Part shown: in pieces, positions 18,806 through 25,374 of the stretch
Numbering within the stretch: position 1 is the first letter of the stretch
Layout of the letters: every line of letters starts with the position of its first letter
NCBI RefSeq assembly: GCF_014192415.1
Contig: NZ_JACHXY010000001.1
Coordinates: forward strand, 1,178,001 to 1,242,000
DNA length: 64,000 nt
Direction: 5' to 3'
Source: Microbacterium proteolyticum
GTDB lineage: Bacteria > Actinomycetota > Actinomycetes > Actinomycetales > Microbacteriaceae
Position numbers and translations under genes: made by a program
Notes under the pieces: model-generated
Databases searched by the model: none
What the model was told of the DNA's origin: nothing
What the model saw: the letters and a program-made list of their open reading frames with translations, nothing else

Positions 18806-20376
18806 CAGCGGGTCTCTCCTTCGGCGAGGGCCTCGGTCTGGGCTTCCGCCTCTTCTTCGGTCTCGGCGGCGATGATCGACACGACGCGCTCGGCGGTGAC
18901 GTCGGGGCCGTTGACGATCTCGCCGACCTTCTCGTGGTCCTTCATGATCACGATGCGCTCGGACAGGCGCACGACCTCTTCGAGCTCGGACGAGATGAAG
19001 ACGACGCTCATGCCCGCCTCGGCGAGCTCCGCGACGGTCTCCTGGATGTCGGCCTTGGCGCCGACGTCGATGCCGCGGGTCGGCTCGTCGAGCAGCAGCA
19101 GTTCGGGATCGGTCGCCAGCCACCGGCCGAGCAGGACCTTCTGCTGATTGCCGCCCGAGAGCAGGCGGATCGGGCGCTCGGGGTCGTTCGGTCGAACGCT
19201 GAAACGCTCCATGTAGGTCGAGACGAGCTGGTCGACCTCCTTCGCGGGGATGCGGCGCAGCCACCCACGCTTGGCCTGCAGCGCGAGCATGATGTTCTCG
19301 CGGATGCTCAGGTCGCCGATGATGCCGTCGTCGCGACGGTTCTCGGTCGAGTAGGCGATGTGGTTTCCCAGACCCGAGACCGGGGAGTTGACGTTGACCT
19401 TCTTGCCCTTGAGCCGCACGGTGCCCGCGTCGGCGCGGTCGGCGCCGGCGATCAGGCGGGCGAGCTCGGTGCGACCCGAGCCGAGGAGACCTGCGAAGCC
19501 GACCACCTCGCCCTTGTGGATCTCGATGTCGGTGGGGGCGAGGGCTCCCGCACGGGCGATGCCCTCGGCCGCGTAGACGGGGGTCTCGTTGCGGTCACGG
19601 GCATCGACCTGACGGTTGGACCCGAGGGCGCGGAGGGCCTCGATGTCCTTGCCGATCATCTTCGAGATGAGCTGGGTGCGGTCGAGGTCGCGGGTCAGAT
19701 ACTCGCCCACGAAGCCGCCGTTGCGGAGCACCGTGATGCGGTCGCTGATCGCATAGACCTGATCGAGGAAGTGCGAGACGAAGAGAATGGCCACCCCCTG
19801 GTCGCGGAGGCGACGCATGACGGTGAAGAGCACCTCGACCTCGGCGGCGTCGAGGCTCGAGGTCGGCTCGTCGAGGATGAGCACCTTCGAATCGGTGACC
19901 ATCGCGCGGCTGATGGCGACGAGCTGCTGCAGGGCGATCGAGATCGACGACAGCGGGGACCGGGGGTCGAGGTGGCCGAGACCCATACCGGTCAGCGCCT
20001 CTTTGGCGCGAGCGTGCGTAGCGCGCCAGTTGATGCCGAACGGCCCGCGGATCTCGTGGCCGAGCATGACGTTCTCACCGATGGTGAGGTTGGTGCAGAG
20101 GTTGACCTCTTGGTAGACGGTCGAGATGCCGGCCGCCTGAGCCGAGGCGGTGCCGGTCAGGCGCCGCTCCTCGCCGAAGATGAGGATCGACCCGGAGTCG
20201 ATCTGGTAAACGCCGGTCAACGCCTTGATGAGGGTCGACTTGCCCGCGCCGTTCTCGCCCATGAGGGTGTGGACTTCTCCCGGCAGGAGTCGGAAGTTCA
20301 CTTCGTCGAGGGCTTTGACGCCGGGGAATGTGATCGATGCGCCGCGGACTTCGACGATCGGTAGGGATTCTGTCAT
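18805..20376 (-). CDS. Sugar ABC transporter ATPase with two nucleotide-binding domains
   Basis: The product has 523 residues. Two fused ABC domains are present: the first (about 5-245) has Walker A GENGAGKS and Walker B VLILDEPTS; the second (about 260-505) has the signature LSGGNQQKV and Walker B LLLLDEPTRG. This is the RbsA/MglA/AraG/YtfR class. A Glu-rich tail follows (EAETEEEAEAQTEALAEGE). The ATG at 20376 starts MTESLPIVEVRGAS. A strong hairpin separates it from the upstream binding-protein gene. Confidence 0.93.
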   Translation of the reverse strand: MTESLPIVEVRGASITFPGVKALDEVNFRLLPGEVHTLMGENGAGKSTLIKALTGVYQIDSGSILIFGEERRLTGTASAQAAGISTVYQEVNLCTNLTIGENVMLGHEIRGPFGINWRATHARAKEALTGMGLGHLDPRSPLSSISIALQQLVAISRAMVTDSKVLILDEPTSSLDAAEVEVLFTVMRRLRDQGVAILFVSHFLDQVYAISDRITVLRNGGFVGEYLTRDLDRTQLISKMIGKDIEALRALGSNRQVDARDRNETPVYAAEGIARAGALAPTDIEIHKGEVVGFAGLLGSGRTELARLIAGADRADAGTVRLKGKKVNVNSPVSGLGNHIAYSTENRRDDGIIGDLSIRENIMLALQAKRGWLRRIPAKEVDQLVSTYMERFSVRPNDPERPIRLLSGGNQQKVLLGRWLATDPELLLLDEPTRGIDVGAKADIQETVAELAEAGMSVVFISSELEEVVRLSERIVIMKDHEKVGEIVNGPDVTAERVVSIIAAETEEEAEAQTEALAEGETR

Positions 20377-20419
20377 CGCTGACGAACTTCCTCGCTGGTA
20401 CGGAGCGGGTGGGGAATGC

Positions 20420-20455
20420 GGAGTGGGGGCAGCCCGGGCGGGCCGCCCCCACTCC
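20420..20455 (-). promoter_or_regulatory. Intercistronic hairpin between binding protein and ATPase genes
   Basis: An 11-bp perfect stem (ggagtgggggc / gcccccactcc) with a GC-rich loop and no U tract lies in the 112-nt gap. It probably stabilises the upstream message or attenuates read-through, which would favour binding protein over ATPase. Confidence 0.6.
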
Positions 20456-20488
20456 ATGAGTGGTGCGTGTCGAGCGGGTGGACCCGGC

Positions 20489-21496
20489 TTAGAAGCCGAG
20501 GCCCTCGGCGAGCGCCGTGTCGGCCGCGGCCGGCGAGTCAAAGGTCGCGCTGTCGACGATGATCGTCTTCTCGACGGTGTCACCGGCGAGGGCCTTCTGC
20601 ACCGCGTCGACGGCGGTGTCGCCGAAGAACGGGTTGTACTGGGCGACGAAGCTCAGCTGACCGGCGGCGAGAGCCTCGAGCGCACCCTTGGTGCCGTCGA
20701 TGGTGGCGATCTTGACGTCGGTGCCGGGGGTCAGGCCCGCGGCGGAGACGGCCTGGGCCGCACCGATACCCATTTCATCGTTCTGGGCGAAGATGAACTG
20801 GATGTCGTTGTTGTTGGCCTTCAGCACGGTCTCGATGACCGACTTGCCTTCGTCGGTCTTCCAGTTGGCGGTCTGAGCGCCGACCTTGGTGAAGCCGGAG
20901 GCGCTGGACACCTCGGCGTCGAAGCCCTCGTTGCGCTCGTTGACGACCGAGAGGCCGGGGACGCCCTCGAGGACGAAGTACTTCGCACCGGTCGGGAAGG
21001 TCTCGACGGCCCACGAGCCGACCGACTCCGCAACCTGCTTGTTGTCGGGGGCGATGCGGGTGACGTAGAGGTCGTCGGACGCGTCGACACCGCGGTCGAG
21101 GAGCACGACGGGGATCTCGGCCTCCTTGGCGAGCTCGAGCGAAGACTCCCAGCCCGAAGCCTCGGTGGCGGTGAGCAGGATGACGTCGACGTCGTCGTTG
21201 ACGAAGGTGGCGAAGGCGTCGAGCTGCGACTTCTGGTCGCTGGGGCTGGCGGCCGGGGCGTACTTGAGGTCGAAGCCGGCATCTGCCGTGAAGGCGTCCT
21301 TGATGGCCTGCTCGTTGGCGTTGCGCCATCCACCCTCGGGACCGACGGCGACGAAGCCGACCGTGGTGACGCCGTCATCGGCGGCGTCGCCACCGCTACC
21401 CGAATCGGCACCACCGGCACAGCCGGCCAGGGTCAGGGCGACTGCGCCCGCACCGATGAATCCGACGACGCCGCGCATGCGCTTCGAAATCGACAT
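20489..21496 (-). CDS. Sugar-binding lipoprotein of the arabinose ABC transporter
   Basis: The product has 335 residues from the ATG at 21496, with a near-perfect AAGGAGGAG site 5-6 nt upstream. The N terminus has a lipoprotein signal (VALTLAGC, lipid-bearing Cys about 26), then a Ser/Gly/Asp linker and a periplasmic-binding-protein type 1 domain like YtfQ/RbsB (VGPEGGWRNANEQAIKDAF; PVVLLDRGVD). It captures the sugar outside and delivers it to the two permeases. It is the first gene of the operon and has a LacI-type operator about 85 nt upstream. Confidence 0.92.
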   Translation of the reverse strand: MSISKRMRGVVGFIGAGAVALTLAGCAGGADSGSGGDAADDGVTTVGFVAVGPEGGWRNANEQAIKDAFTADAGFDLKYAPAASPSDQKSQLDAFATFVNDDVDVILLTATEASGWESSLELAKEAEIPVVLLDRGVDASDDLYVTRIAPDNKQVAESVGSWAVETFPTGAKYFVLEGVPGLSVVNERNEGFDAEVSSASGFTKVGAQTANWKTDEGKSVIETVLKANNNDIQFIFAQNDEMGIGAAQAVSAAGLTPGTDVKIATIDGTKGALEALAAGQLSFVAQYNPFFGDTAVDAVQKALAGDTVEKTIIVDSATFDSPAAADTALAEGLGF

Positions 21497-21578
21497 GTGT
21501 TCTCCTCCTTGAGATCTCTCCAGCATTCGGGTTGGAGAGGGGATGCTGTGCAGCTAAGAGCGGCACTCCTGGTCTTCA

Positions 21579-21597
21579 TTAGTGTGCGCGCTAACAT
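21579..21597. promoter_or_regulatory. LacI-type operator before the transporter-araDBA operon
   Basis: The palindrome TTAGTGTGCGCGCTAA (21579-21594) contains, on the minus strand, ATGTTAGCGCGCACAC (21597-21582), matching the TGTTAnCGnnnnCA pattern of the other six sites. No equally clear -35/-10 pair is seen here. Confidence 0.65.
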
Positions 21598-21696
21598 TCA
21601 AGAGCGCAAGACTTTTTCACGAGATTTTCCCGGTTTCAGATCACAACTCGATCACGGCCCGATGGGCGCGCTCGACCGTATCGATTCGGTGGCGAA

Positions 21697-22728
21697 TCAG
21701 CCGGGTACGACGGCCGTCGTCGACTCGCGAATGATCAGTTTGGGCTGGATCGTGTCGTGGCTGGGATCGGTGTCGCCCTCGATGGCGGCGATGAGCTGCT
21801 GCAGCGCCAGCTCGCCGAGTTCGGCGAAGTTCTGGCGGACCGTGGTCAGCGGGGGGAGGAAGTGCCGCGCGTCGGACAGGTCGTCGAATCCGATGACGTT
21901 CACGTCGTCCGGAACCCGGATGCCGCGACCGTGCAGTCCGTGGATGACGCCCAACGCGATCTGGTCGTTCGCCGCGAACACGGCGGTGGTGTCGCCGAGG
22001 TCGAAGGACTTCCCGAACTCGAAGCCGAAGTCCGACGTCCAGTCGCCGATGATGATCGGCCCCTCCGGCAGACCCGCCTCCGCGAGGCATTCGCGCCAGC
22101 CCTCCATGCGCTCGCGGGCGTCGAACCAGTCCATGGGGCCCGCCAGGTGGGCGATGCGGCGATGACCGAGTCCGATGAGGTGACGCACGGCCAATCGCGC
22201 ACCCTCGCGCTGATCGACGCCGACCGTGTGCCAGGCGGCATCCGCCTCGGCCTTGATGACGATCGTAGGAAGGCCCGTCGTCTGCTGTCGGAGCAGATCG
22301 AGCGATGACTCGCGCGGAGCGATGACGCACAGCGCGTCGACCCCCTGGGTGACGAGTTCCATCACCCCGGAATCCATTTGCGACGCGTCGTCATCGCCGA
22401 TCGAGAACGCGCTCACGGCGTATCCGACCTCGCGCGCCGCCTTCTCGAGGGCGCGGAGGGTGCTGTTCGGGCCGTTCTGCACGGGGCCGTCGATGAGCAC
22501 GCCGATCCGACGGGCTCGCCGGGTGGCGAGGGCCCGGGCGATCGAGCTCGGCGTGTAGTTCATCTCTTCGATCGCCTGCAGGACCCGCGCCCGCGTCGTC
22601 TCGCGGATGTTCGGGTGACCGTTCAAGACACGCGACACCGTCATGTGCGACACACCGGCGCGACGCGCCACGTCGTAGATGCTGGGCCGCTGCCACCCGC
22701 GACTCGAGGACTGGGGCATTGAGGTCAT
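21697..22728 (-). CDS. LacI-family transcriptional regulator, likely arabinan/arabinose repressor
   Basis: The product has 343 residues. A LacI helix-turn-helix is at about 15-40 (SIYDVARRAGVSHMTVSRVLNG), with the hinge region PSSIARALATRR, followed by a sugar-binding core like periplasmic binding proteins (about 70-335). It lies directly upstream of and on the same strand as the transporter operon, with 200 nt between. The seven LacI-style sites in the window make it the best candidate for their ligand, probably released by arabinose or an oligosaccharide. That link is inference. No copy of the site is seen in front of this gene. Confidence 0.88.
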   Translation of the reverse strand: MTSMPQSSSRGWQRPSIYDVARRAGVSHMTVSRVLNGHPNIRETTRARVLQAIEEMNYTPSSIARALATRRARRIGVLIDGPVQNGPNSTLRALEKAAREVGYAVSAFSIGDDDASQMDSGVMELVTQGVDALCVIAPRESSLDLLRQQTTGLPTIVIKAEADAAWHTVGVDQREGARLAVRHLIGLGHRRIAHLAGPMDWFDARERMEGWRECLAEAGLPEGPIIIGDWTSDFGFEFGKSFDLGDTTAVFAANDQIALGVIHGLHGRGIRVPDDVNVIGFDDLSDARHFLPPLTTVRQNFAELGELALQQLIAAIEGDTDPSHDTIQPKLIIRESTTAVVPG

Positions 22729-22941
22729 CCGATCCGAACATCATGGGCGAGGTGCGCACCGGACGATCCCAACGCACACGGCAGGCCACGGACCACGCCG
22801 GAAAAGGCCTGATCACAACATTCCATACTATGCGGCGACCCCGCACGCATCGCGGCAAGGCCATAGGTCTGCGCCCCGTCCCCTGCGGCCGGCCGACACG
22901 CGCGGGACGGCGCCCTCACGCGCGGCGACGGGACGGCGCCC

Positions 22942-23184
22942 TCACGCGCGGCGACGGTGACGATGCAGCAGCGCCACGCCGACAGCCACGACGACGACGG
23001 CCCCCGCGGCCATCAGCCAGGCGGGCTCGAACCCGGTCGCCGCGAGCCACCCGTGGTCGGGTACACCGGACGGCGGCGTCGCGACTCCGGCGGGGGCGGA
23101 GGGAAGGACCGTCGGCAGAGGGGTGATGTCGACGTCGACGTAGACGGCGTCGTCTCTCTGCAGCGCCGTCATGGCGAGGGTCAT
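22942..23184 (-). CDS. Small surface protein with LAATG sorting-like signal
   Basis: The product has 80 residues. The C terminus has LAATG (about 48-52), a hydrophobic stretch (AWLMAAGAVVVVAVGVALL) and the basic tail HRHRRRA. That is the form recognised by class E sortases of high-GC Gram-positives (LAxTG). There is no signal peptide, which is odd for a sortase substrate. The ATG overlaps the DUF916-like gene stop (ATGA) and GGAGGG lies 5 nt upstream, so the start is well supported. It may be a membrane peptide of the surface complex rather than a wall-anchored protein. Confidence 0.65.
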   Translation of the reverse strand: MTLAMTALQRDDAVYVDVDITPLPTVLPSAPAGVATPPSGVPDHGWLAATGFEPAWLMAAGAVVVVAVGVALLHRHRRRA

Positions 23185-24293
23185 CGGAGTCCCTCCGTGT
23201 GAGCCGCGTCGGCGCGGCCGGCGGCCGCTCCCGTCGCCGTGGGCGGGACCTCGGCGGTCGTCGCGGCGGCGGTGCCGTTCGCCGCGAGACGCCCCTCTTC
23301 GCGCGCACGGTCGAGGGCGGCCGTAAAGCGGCGGCGGCGCCAGAAGAGGGCCGCGATGATGAGCAGGACGCCGAGCAGAACGAGGAGCTGCGGCACGGGA
23401 AGGGCCCAGAGCGACGCATCCGCCGACTGGGGCGCGACCTCGACGGCGCCGCCGCCCAGATCGGTCGCCGTCGGCGCCAGATCGATGGATCCCGGCACGA
23501 AGAACGTAGGCCAGACGTCGGGGACTGCGACGGTGAACGAGCGGGACTCCCCCGGCAGGAGCTCCTGGCGCGGTGCGCCGTCAGCGGGGAAGACCGCGGA
23601 TCCGGTTCCGATCGTCGTGGCTCCGGTGACGAGGAGACTGGCATTGCCGGTGTTCTCGACCGTGAACGTCGTGCTCGCGGAGCCCGGGCGGAAGGGGTTC
23701 CACGACATGTCGTACCCCGATTGAATCCCCGACACGGCGTACGAGGGAACGATGTCGCCGGTGACGCGCGTCATCACGCGAAAGCCGACGCGGCTCTCGA
23801 CGCCGACCTCGGAGCCGCTGGCATCGGTACCGGTGGAGGAGACGGATGCGGCGATGCCCGCCGCGTGGTCACCGGGAATCGCTCCCTCCGGCACCGTGGT
23901 GGTGAAGGGCACGACGACGGTGCCGTTCGGGCCGACCGTGACCGAGTCGGGCAGGTCGATCCACAGACCCGCGTCGACCGACTCCTGGTCGGAGGGCAGC
24001 ATGTTGAATCGCCCGTTGTCGGTGTAGTAGCCGTCCGCCGCGGAGAGGGCGAACGTCACCTCTGTGCGGCTGAGGTTGCGGACGGCCAGGAAGTCCGCGC
24101 GCGACGTCCCGGGATCGAGTTCCTGCTGGATGACACCGCGGTCGTCGGCGCCCGACGCATCGGCCGGGGTGACGGACCAGGTGATGTCGTCGGCGGATGC
24201 CGCGGATGCGGCGGGGACGCCGAACAGAAGCGGAGCGACGACGGCCGCAAGGGCGATCGTCATCCGCGCGAGAAAGGGGCGTGTCCTGGACAT
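23181..24293 (-). CDS. DUF916-like (WxL-interacting) surface protein
   Basis: The product has 370 residues. A signal peptide (1-32, cut near ASA-AS) is followed by an Ig-like domain with the DUF916 pattern (ITWSVTPADA, LDPGTSRADFLAVRNLS, GRFNMLP, GLWIDLP). A second beta domain, a C-terminal membrane segment (about 300-325, VPQLLVLLGVLLIIAALFW), an RRRR stop-transfer and an Ala/Thr-rich tail follow. DUF916 proteins of Firmicutes bind peptidoglycan and partner WxL proteins. The WxL-like gene is 107 nt upstream on the same strand. Confidence 0.78.
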   Translation of the reverse strand: MSRTRPFLARMTIALAAVVAPLLFGVPAASAASADDITWSVTPADASGADDRGVIQQELDPGTSRADFLAVRNLSRTEVTFALSAADGYYTDNGRFNMLPSDQESVDAGLWIDLPDSVTVGPNGTVVVPFTTTVPEGAIPGDHAAGIAASVSSTGTDASGSEVGVESRVGFRVMTRVTGDIVPSYAVSGIQSGYDMSWNPFRPGSASTTFTVENTGNASLLVTGATTIGTGSAVFPADGAPRQELLPGESRSFTVAVPDVWPTFFVPGSIDLAPTATDLGGGAVEVAPQSADASLWALPVPQLLVLLGVLLIIAALFWRRRRFTAALDRAREEGRLAANGTAAATTAEVPPTATGAAAGRADAAHTEGLR

Positions 24294-24355
24294 ACCGCTG
24301 CGTCACCATCCCAGATCTTCGTCGATCCCGTCGACATCGTCGCTCATACGAAACT

Positions 24356-24387
24356 GCGGGCCGAGCCCTGTTCAGGACTCGGCCCGC
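24356..24387 (-). terminator. Hairpin between the WxL-like and DUF916-like genes
   Basis: A 10-bp stem (gcgggccgag / ctcggcccgc) with inner cctg/cagg pairing lies just after the WxL-like stop. It may be a partial terminator that lets the structural protein exceed its partner. Confidence 0.7.
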
Positions 24388-24400
24388 TGATGCGTCGAGC

Positions 24401-25054
24401 TTACGGCTGAGCCGGCGTGAACACGTCCTCGAAGAGCGACAGGGTCAGCTTCGACGTGTACGCACCCGGCGCGACGCCGGCGTCGGTCTTCAACACCAGC
24501 GCGGCGTCGGCGGTCCAGGACGACTCGCCGTCAGCCTTGACGGCGGCCGACTCGAGCGCGGTGTACAGCAGCTCCTGGTCGACGAGGCCGACCGCGTCGT
24601 CTCCGGTGTCCTCGGACGTGCCGACGGCCTCACCCTCGGCAACGAGGCCGGTGTCGCCACCGTCGACGAGGCGGGGGGTCCAGCCGAGGTGGTCGGGGGA
24701 GATGGTGGCGCCGTTCGGACCGGTGAAGGCCGAGGCCTGGCCCACCACGTACCAGAAGTGGTCTGCCGGGATGTCGGCGACGTCGCGGGTGTCGGTGACG
24801 GTGACGGTGGGCAGGGCGCCGTCGAACTGGCGCACGTCGGCGTCGCCGGATGCCGACTCCGTCAGCGTGGCCGACGTACCGGCCACCGTCAGGCTCAGGC
24901 TGCCCGGGCCCACGACGGGCGCGATCTGCACGTTGACGTCGACGTCCGAGTCTCCGACCTCGGCGGCGAACGCGGCACCAGCCGTGCCCACGAGCACCAG
25001 ACCACCGGCAGCAGCCACGGCGATACGAGCCGCGGCACCCTTGGAAAACTTCAT
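24401..25054 (-). CDS. Secreted WxL-like surface protein
   Basis: The product has 217 residues. A signal peptide (1-30, cut at AFA-AE) precedes an all-beta domain. The pattern HFWYVVGQASAFT (about 99-111), LGWTPRLV (123-130) and SSWTADAALVLKTDAGVAPGAYTSKLTLSLF (split here by description: Trp180, then APGAYTSKLTLSL) resembles actinobacterial WxL-like proteins, which hold to the wall non-covalently. It leads a unit with the DUF916-like and LAATG genes, and has the arabinan operator in its promoter. WxL assignment is by pattern, not by alignment. Confidence 0.7.
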   Translation of the reverse strand: MKFSKGAAARIAVAAAGGLVLVGTAGAAFAAEVGDSDVDVNVQIAPVVGPGSLSLTVAGTSATLTESASGDADVRQFDGALPTVTVTDTRDVADIPADHFWYVVGQASAFTGPNGATISPDHLGWTPRLVDGGDTGLVAEGEAVGTSEDTGDDAVGLVDQELLYTALESAAVKADGESSWTADAALVLKTDAGVAPGAYTSKLTLSLFEDVFTPAQP

Positions 25055-25166
25055 TGTGTACTCCGTTTCTTCGTTCGACACCGACGTCGAACGACTAGCA
25101 AGCTCACCGGACGCTCCGGTTGTAACGGGAAGGATCCGGGTCATCCTCCGCCCCGCAACATGATGA

Positions 25167-25195
25167 ATGTTAGCGAGAACACCATCCGAAGACAA
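25167..25195 (-). promoter_or_regulatory. Promoter with embedded LacI-type operator, WxL-like unit
   Basis: On the minus strand there is TTGTCT (25195-25190), a 17-bp spacer and TAACAT (25172-25167). The -10 is part of GTGTTCTCGCTAACAT, the arabinan operator. It lies 113 nt upstream of the WxL-like start. Confidence 0.65.
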
Positions 25196-25325
25196 GTGTT
25201 CTGAGGGCAGACGCCGAATCGAAATCGAGGGTCGCACGGCGAGGTGCGCGGATTCGGACCGCGGCACCACCGCTCGTGAAAGTGGCGGTCCCCCCGACTC
25301 GAGGGACTCACCGGGAGGGCCCACG

Positions 25326-25366
25326 CGCCGGTGGGCGACCCGATCGATTCGGGCCACCCACCGGCG
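25326..25366 (-). terminator. Terminator of the GH43 gene at 25375-28356
   Basis: A 10-bp stem (cgccggtggg / cccaccggcg) encloses a ccga/tcgg stem; it begins 9 nt after the stop codon. Confidence 0.75.
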
Positions 25367-25374
25367 GCGCAGGA

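Larger units (their letters stand above)
25055..25374. other. Intergenic region with operator and terminator
   Basis: This 320-bp gap holds the promoter/operator of the WxL-like unit (25167-25195) and the terminator of the upstream GH43 gene (25326-25366). No gene is supported. Confidence 0.65.
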
